Origin: a virus | Reading direction: 5' to 3' (one strand) | DNA length: 20,141 nt | IMG/VR virus record: IMGVR_UViG_3300044911_000941 | Span: 1 to 20,141 of that record | In this document: positions 7,042-13,955 of the stretch, one piece after another | Numbering within the stretch: the first letter of the stretch is position 1 | How the letters are laid out: every line of letters begins with the position of its first letter | The notes under the pieces: generated by a model | The model's database searches: none | What the model saw: the letters and a program-made list of their open reading frames with translations, nothing else | What the model was told of the DNA's origin: nothing | Program-made: the position numbers and the translations under genes

Positions 7042-7506
7042 ATGAAGATCGTACGAGAAACCCGGCCAGACGGTCAGTATCTGGCCCGACTAGCAGATGA
7101 GTACGCCAATGCTAAAGCATTCGCAGAGAAGGCCACTGCTCGCGCTGATGAACTCAAGTCAGAACTCGCCCGAGTGACCGACGAGTTGGGCCAGCAGGAC
7201 AACAAGGGCAACATCTGGCTGCAAGCAGGCAAGTACGACCTCAAGCGTGAGCGTCGACTGTCGCGCAGTCTGGATCTGTCTCATGCTGAGACATGGGCAC
7301 GGGACAACGGAGTGTGGGGAGAAGTTTCCGAAATCAAGGCAGTCCTGAGCGAAGACCTGCTTCTTGGGTGGGCGTGGGATCACCCAGATAAGACGGATGA
7401 AGTCCAGGCTCTTTACAAAGAGAAAGAGGTCTGGGCCTTCAAACTCTCTGAGGCCAAGGTGCCTCTTACGGAGACCAGCGCCACAGATGTGGGAGGACAG
7501 CCATGA
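7042..7506 (+). CDS. Unknown phage protein with N-terminal coiled coil
   Basis: The 154-residue product has a helical N-terminus (RLADEYANAKAFAEKATARADELKSELARVTDELG, 16-50) likely to be a coiled coil, then a compact domain including KRERRLSRSLDLSHAETWARDNGVW and LLLGWAWDHPD, and ends VGGQP. It appears to be a conserved phage hypothetical, but I cannot name a function. The start is clear: AAGGAGGAG lies just before ATG 7042. The end overlaps the next gene by 4 bases (ATGA). Confidence 0.82.
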   Translation: MKIVRETRPDGQYLARLADEYANAKAFAEKATARADELKSELARVTDELGQQDNKGNIWLQAGKYDLKRERRLSRSLDLSHAETWARDNGVWGEVSEIKAVLSEDLLLGWAWDHPDKTDEVQALYKEKEVWAFKLSEAKVPLTETSATDVGGQP

Positions 7507-7739
7507 GCGGTAAGCAGAGTCTCTTGGAGTGGTTGCGCTGGATGGCCCTAATGGGCGTTGATAATGAAGTGGTCATGCTTCAGGGTGGAGCACTAGAGCG
7601 ATGCGCTGAAGCAGCCGTTGAGATCGAACGGTTGCGGGCCGCTGGCGATGTGCTGTGTCGCTACGTCATCGAGAGTGGCCCTGGGTTGCATGACGACGAA
7701 TCCGTTGTCGCCTACTGGCTGGAGGCCCGCCGTGAGTGA
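7503..7739 (+). CDS. Small EIERLRAAGD-type protein F
   Basis: The 78-residue protein begins MSGKQSLLEWLRWMALMG, has AVEIERLRAAGDVLCRYV in its middle, and ends AYWLEARRE. EIERLRAAGD is shared with the proteins at 3007 and 4247, over 3 kb away. ATG 7503 follows GGGAGGA and overlaps the previous stop by 4 bases. Its last codons (CTG GAG GCC CGC CGT GAG) contain the ribosome binding site and start of the next gene. No function is known to me. Confidence 0.78.
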   Translation: MSGKQSLLEWLRWMALMGVDNEVVMLQGGALERCAEAAVEIERLRAAGDVLCRYVIESGPGLHDDESVVAYWLEARRE

Positions 7740-8019
7740 GCGAGACATCGTGGAACGGCTGCGTGACGCGCACCAGACCGTACCGATCCCAGCCATTGCA
7801 TCGCTCTACAGCAATGCTGCCGACGAGATCAAACGGCTGCGTGCCGAGGTCAGGGGCTTTCAGGCTGAAAGCGGCTGCTGGCAGCGGTGGCACGACGCCG
7901 AGCGTGCCCTGGCCGACCAGTTGGCCGATGCGTTGCGAGATGAAGCCCGCAATCGCACACTGCGAGGGAGCGCTGCCCGAGCACTGGACGCCCACGAAGA
8001 GGCCCGCCGTGAGCGGTGA
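7732..8019 (+). CDS. DIVERLR-family protein G
   Basis: This 95-residue protein starts MSERDIVERLRDAHQT at GTG 7732, has AADEIKRLRAEVRGFQAE, a second helix rich in Ala and Asp (ERALADQLADALRDEARN), and ends AHEEARRER. It is a full DIVERLR module like those in the first array. It overlaps the previous ORF by 8 bases and is placed behind GGAGG. It is mainly helical, with no catalytic motif. The function is unknown. Confidence 0.8.
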   Translation: MSERDIVERLRDAHQTVPIPAIASLYSNAADEIKRLRAEVRGFQAESGCWQRWHDAERALADQLADALRDEARNRTLRGSAARALDAHEEARRER

Positions 8020-8206
8020 GTGTGTTGCGTTCCAGTGGATCGGCCAGCCGATCACGTCATGCGATGGTTGCGGGAAGCCAGCATGGGAGCACGACTACTA
8101 CCGAGGCTCTCCGTGGCAGGATTACCTCATCGCCACTTGGCTGGCGGATGGATTCATCAGCCGACAGCGAGCCGCAGCCCTACTCGTAGTGGAGGAGCGG
8201 TCATGA
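8009..8206 (+). CDS. Small zinc-finger-like protein H
   Basis: The 65-residue product starts MSGECVAFQWIGQPITSCDGCGKPAWEHDYY. The CDGCGKPAWEH segment gives a CxxC plus a histidine, suggesting metal binding. The C-terminal half (WQDYLIATWLADGFISRQRAAALL) looks helical. GTG 8009 overlaps the previous gene by 11 bases at the standard junction. Its own end is the exception: it meets the next gene by an ATGA overlap in a different phase. The family is unrecognised. Confidence 0.72.
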   Translation: MSGECVAFQWIGQPITSCDGCGKPAWEHDYYRGSPWQDYLIATWLADGFISRQRAAALLVVEERS

Positions 8207-8382
8207 GAAGTGGGCGGCACGACTTCGTCTGCGGCCAAGTCGCCTGGTTCGTGCGCCGCTGCTGGTGGGCGCTCAATCCATCACGAGCCGTGTGGTGCGA
8301 CGACCTGGCGTGCAAGTGTAGGACATGCACCGTGGACGGGTGCTGGTGCCGGGAGGCCCGCTATGAGCAGCGCAATGACTGA
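8203..8382 (+). CDS. Small Cys/Trp-rich protein I
   Basis: The 59-residue protein has CDDLACKCRTCTVDGCWC (33-50), six cysteines that could hold one or two metal ions, after a Trp-rich basic segment (FVRRCWWALNPSRAVW). It ends WCREARYEQRND. The REARYE end is the standard module end in the usual phase. ATG 8203 follows GTGGAGGAG. It is short, so the call rests on the junctions and clear ribosome binding site. Confidence 0.62.
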   Translation: MRSGRHDFVCGQVAWFVRRCWWALNPSRAVWCDDLACKCRTCTVDGCWCREARYEQRND

Positions 8383-8476
8383 GGTGACGACCTTCTTGGC
8401 TGTCTGGCTGGTGTTCTCGGTCGTCGTCGGGCTTGTCGTCGGCCGCATCATCAAGGAGGAGGCCCGACGTGAGTAG
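8363..8476 (+). CDS. 37-residue single-helix membrane protein J
   Basis: This very short ORF starts at ATG 8363 behind CGGGAGG, overlapping the previous gene by 20 bases. It encodes MSSAMTEVTT, then a hydrophobic stretch FLAVWLVFSVVVGLVVG (11-27) that should cross the membrane, then RIIKEEARRE. With positive residues after the helix, the C-terminus is likely inside the cell. The end carries the standard coupling phase. The helix is long and clean, and the junctions match the array, so it is likely real despite its size. Confidence 0.6.
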   Translation: MSSAMTEVTTFLAVWLVFSVVVGLVVGRIIKEEARRE

Positions 8477-8651
8477 GTACTACTACGTATGCGCCACGTG
8501 TGGAAACAAGTGCGACACCATCGCCCCATCAGTTGTCATATGCACTCATAGACCCCTGAACAAACAGGGGTCGTCTCACACGGCAAAGAAACCAACACAA
8601 TCCGTCGAAGTATCGAAGGAAGTATATGAGCAAGGGAAAGTACGTAATTAA
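8469..8651 (+). CDS. Small zinc-ribbon-like protein K
   Basis: The 60-residue protein starts MSRYYYVCATCGNKCDTIAPSVVICTH, with CATCGNKC followed by CTH, a likely zinc-ribbon fold, then a polar tail. GTG 8469 follows AAGGAGGAG, the standard junction. A hairpin (8551-8572) lies inside the coding region. It overlaps the next gene by 26 bases. The function is unknown. Confidence 0.65.
   Translation: MSRYYYVCATCGNKCDTIAPSVVICTHRPLNKQGSSHTAKKPTQSVEVSKEVYEQGKVRN
8551..8572 (+). other. Perfect 8-bp hairpin inside a coding region
   Basis: GACCCCTG, a 6-base AACAAA loop, and CAGGGGTC form a perfect stem, followed by GTCTCACACGG rather than a T-run. It could pause or attenuate transcription, or reduce translation, between the module array and the downstream regulators. 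Without a U-tract, a true intrinsic terminator is unlikely. Confidence 0.45.
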
Positions 8652-8904
8652 AAGCGGAGAACTGGCTGGCATGGCTTTGAGGTTTGCCAAGTTCAACAAG
8701 GGAACGATTGACTACCCGTTTCTGCGTTACATGAACCCACGGTTCTCTAACGCCCCGAACACATACCGCATGCTCAGCACGTTGGTCAGGTACCAACTCC
8801 TACGAGAAGGAGAGAACTGCTACGTACTCACCTCCCTCGGAGAGGAAGCAGTGCGTCTGCTTGCCGAGCGTGACAGCAAAGTAACGGTAGGGATGACGAC
8901 GTGA
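8626..8904 (+). CDS. Winged-helix-like small protein
   Basis: The 92-residue product reads like a small winged-helix domain: helices around GMALRFAKFNKG and YRMLSTLVRYQLL, followed by a two-stranded wing (REGENCYVLTSLGEEAVRLL). Such domains often bind DNA. The recognised features are general, so this is a guess from pattern. ATG 8626 has GAAGGAAG ahead of it. It overlaps the next gene by 4 bases (GTGA), and that neighbour is also a DNA-binding type, suggesting a regulatory pair. Confidence 0.72.
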   Translation: MSKGKYVIKSGELAGMALRFAKFNKGTIDYPFLRYMNPRFSNAPNTYRMLSTLVRYQLLREGENCYVLTSLGEEAVRLLAERDSKVTVGMTT

Positions 8905-9323
8905 GCGATATTGGATCAGGATGGCCTGACTACCCAGGAAAGCGCCCGCCCAAGAACAGGGGCGCTGCTAAACCAACGACTCCGATCAGTGATCGACCCG
9001 ACCTAAAGGGGAAGGTCTACAGAATCAAAGGAGTAGATGTTGAGTTGTTCACAATTGGCGAACTGGCTGGCGCAGTGCAGAGGAAGCCTGTTACACTGAG
9101 GATGTGGGAGTCAAGTGGGTGGATACCCAAGTCAAACTGGAGATCACCAACCCCACAAGGAACGCAGATTCCCGGCAAGACGACCCGTGGCCGAAGGCTG
9201 TACAGCAGGTCACAGGTAGAGTTGGTGGTCTCAGCAGTTGAGATGTTCAACATCAACGACCAGCGTCGTGCCGATTGGGCAGCGTTCAGAGAGCACATCA
9301 AAAAGCACTGGCTAGACCAGTAA
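8901..9323 (+). CDS. MerR-like helix-turn-helix DNA-binding protein
   Basis: The 140-residue protein has a MerR-type winged helix: LFTIGELAGAVQRKPVTLRMWESSGWIP (49-76) forms the HTH, where the family usually has T.R.WE..G.IP, and RGRRLYSRSQVELV (96-109) matches the R.Y....V wing. The N-terminal 35 residues are Pro/Gly/Lys-rich and probably unstructured. It is a likely regulator or DNA-architecture protein; its target cannot be read from the sequence. GTG 8901 overlaps the previous stop by 4 bases. The C-terminal part (WAAFREHIKKHWLDQ) is helical. Confidence 0.8.
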   Translation: MSDIGSGWPDYPGKRPPKNRGAAKPTTPISDRPDLKGKVYRIKGVDVELFTIGELAGAVQRKPVTLRMWESSGWIPKSNWRSPTPQGTQIPGKTTRGRRLYSRSQVELVVSAVEMFNINDQRRADWAAFREHIKKHWLDQ

Positions 9324-9358
9324 CTCCGCTAGACGGAAACACACAAAGGAGATACGCC

Positions 9359-10084
9359 ATGATTAGGCGTCCAGCAAACACAAACAACACTCGCAACGAC
9401 GAACGCGATGATGACGACGACGAGCAAGAGTTCAAGAAGCGCGACCGCAAGGTTGACGATGATGAAGAGGACGAGGAAGAGAGCAAGCCTCGCCCGTCAG
9501 CAGCCGGTAAGGTGATCAAGCGTGGCTGGGCAGCCGCCGACTCCCTTCAGTCGAAGAACTCGCCTTACGCCCAGTCGCTCAAGTTGAGCGAGAAAGCCAT
9601 CATCGTCAAGTTCATCGAAGATGAGCCGTACGCGTCGTTCCGTCAGCACTGGGTGGAGCGCAAGGGACAGAAGTCCTTCGTCTGCATCGATGGGATTGAC
9701 CCCAAGGGTTGTCCGCTCTGCGATGCCAGCAACCGCCCCACCGACCGCTATTCGTTCAACGTAGTGCTGCTGTCGGCAGGCGGCGATGACCCCGTCATCA
9801 AGTCGTACGATGTGGGTGGCCGTGTCATCGATCAGTTGCGTAACTTCCATCTGGACGACAAGCAGGGTCCGCTCAGCAAGCACTACTGGGCGATCAGTCG
9901 CAGCGGTACCGGTCCTCGCGCCTCTACGAACCACCAGATGATTCGTGAGCGTGACTTGTCTGACTACGACCTTGAGGCACTGTCGGATTCGGACATCCGT
10001 GCCCTTCGCAAGGATGCGTACGATGAGTCCATCGTGAACATCCCAAGCCGTAAGGAACTCTTGGAGATTGTCGACGAACTGTGA
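9359..10084 (+). CDS. T4 gp32-like single-stranded DNA-binding protein
   Basis: This 241-residue protein resembles phage gp32-type SSBs that coat single-stranded DNA during replication and recombination. Residues 107-135 (FVCIDGIDPKGCPLCDASNRPTDRYSFNVV region) carry Cys109, Cys118 and Cys121, a likely zinc site with nearby His97, followed by a beta-strand core. It has a striking acidic stretch at 14-42, with runs of Asp and Glu at the N-terminus; T4 and T7 SSBs keep acidic tails at the C-terminus, although the C-terminus here (ELLEIVDEL) is also mildly acidic. AAAGGAGA (9345-9352) fixes ATG 9359. It is followed by a hairpin that may limit read-through into the polymerase gene. Confidence 0.8.
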   Translation: MIRRPANTNNTRNDERDDDDDEQEFKKRDRKVDDDEEDEEESKPRPSAAGKVIKRGWAAADSLQSKNSPYAQSLKLSEKAIIVKFIEDEPYASFRQHWVERKGQKSFVCIDGIDPKGCPLCDASNRPTDRYSFNVVLLSAGGDDPVIKSYDVGGRVIDQLRNFHLDDKQGPLSKHYWAISRSGTGPRASTNHQMIRERDLSDYDLEALSDSDIRALRKDAYDESIVNIPSRKELLEIVDEL

Positions 10085-12168
10085 TCGGTAACGACTCACT
10101 GAGCAGCGGGAGGGTAACACCTCCCGCTGTTTCGTCTCTAGACGAAGTCCATTACATCGTTGAGAAGATCCGTGAGCACGGTGAGTTTGTGTTCGACGTA
10201 GAAACCCGTGGCAACGTGAGTAGGCACCCCGAGGTATCGTCACGCATGGAGGCGGAGTGGAGCAAGCACTTAGCCTCTTTGCGCACGGAGTCTCCATCAG
10301 TCATTGCCAGGTCTCGCTCTGCCTTTGAAGAGGAGTACAAGTCAGAGGTTGCTCTTGACCAACTCCTGAACGAGGTGTTCTGGATCGGCATTGCTCTGCC
10401 AGGAGAATCCTGGGCTATCCCGATGGGCCACAAGAACGGTGAAGTACTCGTTCCAGAAGAAGCCGGTGACGGAACAACTGTTCCACCTCCCGGCTATAGG
10501 AAGGTGCTTCAAAGCGGTAAAGAGTCTATGGCTAAGGCTAAGTACCGCATACCAGCACAGTTCAGCCCACCACCTGAGCAGTTAACCCGCTCAGACGTGT
10601 TCGACGTTCTTCGTCCCGTGTTCTTGGACGATTCGATCACGAAGATCGGCCACAACATCAAGTTCGATGCACGGTCTGTGGCTAAGTACATTGGGCAGAT
10701 CCCTAATGGGCCGTTTGTCGACACCATGATCATGCAGTTCGTGCTTGACGAGAACCTGATGACGTACAAGTTGGAAGCCTTGATTGCTAACAACTTCGAT
10801 GGGCATGATGCGTACCGTGGTGAGAAGTTGGGTTCACGAATCGACACAGTCTCATTCTCAAGTGCCTGTAATTACGTACACCTAGATGTCAGGTGGACGT
10901 GGATGCTCTACAAGAGGATGCTTCCGAAGATCACATCAAGTGAGTCGCTCAGTACAGCGTTTTCCTTGGACATGGATGTCATCGAAGCACTCATGCACAT
11001 GGAGCACACTGGTATTGAGGTTGACGCTGACAGGATGCGTGCTCTTGGGGTTGAACTTGACCACAGGAAGCAATCTGTGCTGATTGATATCGGAAAGTAC
11101 GCATACAAGGGGTTCAACCCTGACTCCAACAAGGACAAGCAGGCGCTGCTCTTCACTCCAAAGGATGACGGTGGTCTTGGGCTAAAGCCAGTGAGGGTAT
11201 CTGAGAAGACAAATGCCCCGTCTGTAGACGAGCAGTCACTGTCAGCACTTAAGCAGAAGCACCCGATTGTTCCGCTTTTGATGGAGTGGCAGGAAATCAC
11301 AAAGTTGAAGGGCACGTACGTAGACGGACTACTTCCCCGTCTCAGGTCTGGTCGCTTGCATCCTGACTTCAACCTGCACAGGGCCAAGACCTCTCGCCTG
11401 TCTGCCAGTAACCCGAACCTTCAGAACATCCCCAGAGAATCCTCACTACGAGAGTTGTTCGTAGCGAGTGAAGGCGAAGTGTTTATCGACGCTGACTACG
11501 ACCAGATCGAACTGCGCGTCTTCTGCATGTACTCAAAAGACCCAGTGATGAGCAGGTACTTCATCGATGGGATTGACATCCATAAGGGTGCCGCAGCGGC
11601 GGTCTTCAACAAGTCCGTTGAAGACGTGACCAAGGACGAGCGACAGATCGGAAAGATGGTCAACTTCTTGACCGGGTTCGATGGTGGCGCACAGAAACTG
11701 GCCGACAGCGCAGGCGTGTCTATCTCTGATGCTAGAAAGTTCATCGACCAGTACTACCGAAAGTTCCATGTTCTAGCAGCGTGGAAAGAGGACGTGCGGG
11801 CATCAGCCAGGAAAAAGGGATACGTTGAGACACTGGCAGGACACCGAAGGCGGCTTCCAGATATCATGTCATCAAACGCCGAGTTGCGATCCAGAGCAGA
11901 GCGTCAAGCGGTAAACTCAAAGATTCAAGGTTCCGCAGCAGATATCTGCAAGGAGGCGATGGTCGCTGTGCACAAAGCATTCTCTGGTACAGACGCCAGG
12001 CTTCTTGTTCAGGTGCACGACGAACTTATCTGCGCTGTACCAAAGGACAGCGCCCATGAGTACATGGAAGTGCTCAAGACGGCGATGGGTCATGGTGTAG
12101 AGATCAACGGCATCCCACTTGTGGTCAGTGCTGCAATCGGTCCATCATGGGCAGAGGCAAAGGAGTAA
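10081..12168 (+). CDS. polA: Family A DNA polymerase (Pol I type) with 3'-5' exonuclease
   Basis: This 695-residue replicative polymerase has an N-terminal proofreading exonuclease: Exo I FDVET (Asp39, Glu41), Exo II GHNIKFD (Asn192, Asp196), Exo III YVHLD (265-269). The polymerase domain has motif A DADYDQIELR (Asp472, Glu477), motif B starting R521...K525...F529, and motif C VHDE (His646-Glu648). Two residues matter: the position equal to E. coli Phe762 is Phe529, and that equal to Tyr766 is Phe533. It has no 5' nuclease domain. The only reasonable start is GTG 10081, with a 4-base overlap of the SSB stop; I find no in-frame ATG or GTG before the Exo I motif. A hairpin lies within codons 8-17. 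Confidence 0.97.
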   Translation: MIGNDSLSSGRVTPPAVSSLDEVHYIVEKIREHGEFVFDVETRGNVSRHPEVSSRMEAEWSKHLASLRTESPSVIARSRSAFEEEYKSEVALDQLLNEVFWIGIALPGESWAIPMGHKNGEVLVPEEAGDGTTVPPPGYRKVLQSGKESMAKAKYRIPAQFSPPPEQLTRSDVFDVLRPVFLDDSITKIGHNIKFDARSVAKYIGQIPNGPFVDTMIMQFVLDENLMTYKLEALIANNFDGHDAYRGEKLGSRIDTVSFSSACNYVHLDVRWTWMLYKRMLPKITSSESLSTAFSLDMDVIEALMHMEHTGIEVDADRMRALGVELDHRKQSVLIDIGKYAYKGFNPDSNKDKQALLFTPKDDGGLGLKPVRVSEKTNAPSVDEQSLSALKQKHPIVPLLMEWQEITKLKGTYVDGLLPRLRSGRLHPDFNLHRAKTSRLSASNPNLQNIPRESSLRELFVASEGEVFIDADYDQIELRVFCMYSKDPVMSRYFIDGIDIHKGAAAAVFNKSVEDVTKDERQIGKMVNFLTGFDGGAQKLADSAGVSISDARKFIDQYYRKFHVLAAWKEDVRASARKKGYVETLAGHRRRLPDIMSSNAELRSRAERQAVNSKIQGSAADICKEAMVAVHKAFSGTDARLLVQVHDELICAVPKDSAHEYMEVLKTAMGHGVEINGIPLVVSAAIGPSWAEAKE
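10104..10129 (+). terminator. Terminator-like hairpin at the start of the polymerase gene
   Basis: CAGCGGGAGG (10104-10113) pairs perfectly with CCTCCCGCTG (10120-10129) around a GTAACA loop, then TTTCGTCTC follows. It lies just after the SSB stop but inside the polymerase reading frame. It may be an incomplete terminator that makes SSB more abundant than polymerase. The U-tract is weak, so termination should be partial. Confidence 0.55.
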
Positions 12169-12170
12169 CC

Positions 12171-12557
12171 GTGGACGAAGATGACGACATCTCATTTGCC
12201 CACCGCAAACGGTCGTTTCTGCTCAATCTATCCGTGCAGGACGGCAGGTCATTCACCGAGTTTGCAGGAATGCAGCCAACTTCTCCTGATGTTGCATTGA
12301 AGGAGATGGAAGACGTGATGCGGTACTGGGCGACGTTGCGCATTGCCGGTGTCACTGATTCCATTGAAGAATCAGCGCAGTGGTTTGCTGACACGATGCA
12401 GGCAGCGAACGGCATGGGCGATACAGACACGGTTGTTGCGTACGCTCTAGTGGCATCGTTTGCCATGTCGGCAGTGATCAAACTTCTAGATGAGAAGTTG
12501 GTGTCACTAACCCACCCAGTGGATGTAAAAGTGCTCTATCTAGGAGATCAGAAGTGA
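12171..12557 (+). CDS. Unknown mainly helical protein
   Basis: I take GTG 12171 as the start because AAAGGAG (12159-12165) lies just before it; an upstream ATG at 12147 lies within the polymerase gene and lacks a site. The 128-residue product starts MDEDDDISF, has helices around ALKEMEDVMRYWATL and EESAQWFADTMQ, and a hydrophobic segment VVAYALVASFAMSAVIKLL (roughly 88-106) that could be a buried helix. No motif is recognised. It sits between polymerase and RecA genes. Confidence 0.7.
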   Translation: MDEDDDISFAHRKRSFLLNLSVQDGRSFTEFAGMQPTSPDVALKEMEDVMRYWATLRIAGVTDSIEESAQWFADTMQAANGMGDTDTVVAYALVASFAMSAVIKLLDEKLVSLTHPVDVKVLYLGDQK

Positions 12558-12572
12558 TGAATGGGGGTCAAC

Positions 12573-12938
12573 ATGTCATCTGATTGGTGGGCTTCAAAAC
12601 TTAGGTCAGATCAGCCGACTCAGCGTGCGCAGCAGCCAACGTACCCTGCGAGCAGCAGTAGGCCGCTTATCAACACCAACGCTCAGCGTATGGCGCACGA
12701 TGAGCAGCCAGCAAGACCAACGTACACTGACGGGAAGATTCCCGTTATGGATGCGATCAAGCAATGGAAGGGAACGAAGGCCGCTCAGGCCATCGATTCG
12801 TGCCCGTCCTGCGGTGGCCCTCATGTGTTTGCCATTAGAGAAGGCGGCATCAACGGGGCAAGCCCAGCACCCAGGTGTTACGAGTGCGGGTGGAATGGCG
12901 GCAAGTTCATCCAAGGCGATCAGTCGTCGTGGATCTAA
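12573..12938 (+). CDS. Protein with disordered N-terminus and C-terminal zinc ribbon
   Basis: The 121-residue protein begins MSSDWWASKLRS, then a Pro/Gln/Ser/Thr-rich disordered stretch to about residue 55, and ends with a four-cysteine zinc ribbon: CPSCGG (Cys77, Cys80) and CYECGW (Cys102, Cys105). Similar WW-then-disorder-then-ribbon proteins are familiar in phages of this type, with unknown role. ATG 12573 is preferred over ATG 12561, which lies 12 bases upstream and would add only four residues (MGVN); the GGGGGT before 12573 is a modest ribosome binding site, so this choice is uncertain. Confidence 0.75.
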   Translation: MSSDWWASKLRSDQPTQRAQQPTYPASSSRPLINTNAQRMAHDEQPARPTYTDGKIPVMDAIKQWKGTKAAQAIDSCPSCGGPHVFAIREGGINGASPAPRCYECGWNGGKFIQGDQSSWI

Positions 12939-12947
12939 GGGAGACAT

Positions 12948-13955
12948 ATGTTGCAGGAAATTGACAGCATTATTGCTGACGTAAATAAGAAGTATGGAGA
13001 TGACACCGTAGTAAAGGGTAGTCGTATCCATAAAGAACTGCCGCGTATTACGACTGGTGTTCTGTCCTTCGACCTAATGCTGGGAGGAGGGTGGCCCGTA
13101 AACCAGTGGTCAGAGATCATTGGTAATGAGTCATCGGGCAAGACTGCCCTTGCGTACAAGACCATCGCAGCCAACCAGGCACTAGACCCAGAGTGGACAG
13201 CGATGTGGGTAGCGGCAGAGGAGTACGTCCCAGCCTATGCTGAAGCAATCGGTGTCGATCTAGACCGCTTGTGGGTCGTTGAGACCAACGTGATGGAGTA
13301 CGTGTACGACATCTCTCTACGTGTGCTTGACAAGCGTGCAGTGGACTGCATTGTCATCGACTCGTTGCCTGCGCTCGTACCCTCAGTTGAGGACGAGAAG
13401 GAGATGATGGAGATGACGATGGGCCTTGGTGCCCGCATCACCGGAAAGTTCCTCCGCAAGTCAGGACGTGCACAGCGCAGGTCGTTGGTAGAGACCGAGC
13501 GTGGGTGCACTGGTTTGATCATCAATCAGTGGAGAGACAAGATCGGTGTCATGTACGGCGATCCGCGCACCACTCCTGGTGGTAAGGCCAAGAACTTCCA
13601 TTACTTTGCCCGTGTAGAAGTAGCACGTGATGAGTGGATCACCGAGAAGGATGAGAAGGTCGGCCAGTCGATCCGTGCAAAGACCTTGAAGAACAAGACC
13701 TACCGTCCCTATCAGGATGCGGTCGTGGACTTCTTCTTTACTGACACGAAGGGGTTCTCCCTTGGGTCATTCGATGTCATCAAGGACATGGTCAACACTG
13801 CCATGTCGCTGGGCATCATCAACCGGCGAGGTGCCTACTACTCGTTTGCTGAGCAGCAGTGGCAGGGCAAAGACGCCACATACCAGGCATTCAGGGAAGA
13901 CCTGGATATCCAGAACGCACTAAAAGAAGCAGTAATCGGAGCAGTACTGAAATGA
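12948..13955 (+). CDS. recA: RecA-like recombinase
   Basis: This 335-residue protein follows the RecA fold. It has a TTGVLSFDLMLGGGWP N-terminal turn, Walker A GNESSGKT (59-66), the catalytic-Glu region AAEEYVPAYAEAIGVD (Glu91 or Glu92), Walker B CIVIDSLPAL (134-143), and the L2-like segment NQWRDKIGVMYGDPRTTPGGKA (193-214) ending in the typical GG.A(L/K). RecA proteins bind single-stranded DNA and drive strand exchange. It is in the usual range for phage RecA. AAGGGAG (12938-12944) fixes ATG 12948. It overlaps the next gene by 4 bases and leads a recombination operon with several nucleases. Confidence 0.93.
   Translation: MLQEIDSIIADVNKKYGDDTVVKGSRIHKELPRITTGVLSFDLMLGGGWPVNQWSEIIGNESSGKTALAYKTIAANQALDPEWTAMWVAAEEYVPAYAEAIGVDLDRLWVVETNVMEYVYDISLRVLDKRAVDCIVIDSLPALVPSVEDEKEMMEMTMGLGARITGKFLRKSGRAQRRSLVETERGCTGLIINQWRDKIGVMYGDPRTTPGGKAKNFHYFARVEVARDEWITEKDEKVGQSIRAKTLKNKTYRPYQDAVVDFFFTDTKGFSLGSFDVIKDMVNTAMSLGIINRRGAYYSFAEQQWQGKDATYQAFREDLDIQNALKEAVIGAVLK

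Larger units (their letters stand above)
7503..8476 (+). repeat. Second tandem array of small coupled ORFs
   Basis: Five ORFs (7503, 7732, 8009, 8203, 8363) are joined by the same device as in the first array, GGAGG-N6-8-RTGAG, with overlaps of 4-20 bases. Only the first two encode the ERLR coiled-coil type. The other three encode a zinc-finger-like protein, a Cys/Trp-rich protein and a one-helix membrane protein, so the junction is conserved while the cargo differs. The ORF at 8469 is entered through the same junction and may be the last member. Confidence 0.8.

Noticed and set aside
3007-8476. CRISPR array or direct-repeat DNA for the array junctions
   Set aside because: The repeated element is a 16-20 base junction between coding ORFs of differing lengths, without uniform repeats or spacers.
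8551-8572. Calling the hairpin in the 8469 gene an intrinsic terminator
   Set aside because: The stem is perfect but it is followed by GTCTCACACGG with no U-tract, and the coding frame continues past it.
12147-12170. ATG 12147 as the start of the 12171 protein
   Set aside because: It is inside the end of the polymerase gene without a ribosome binding site; AAAGGAG is well placed for GTG 12171.
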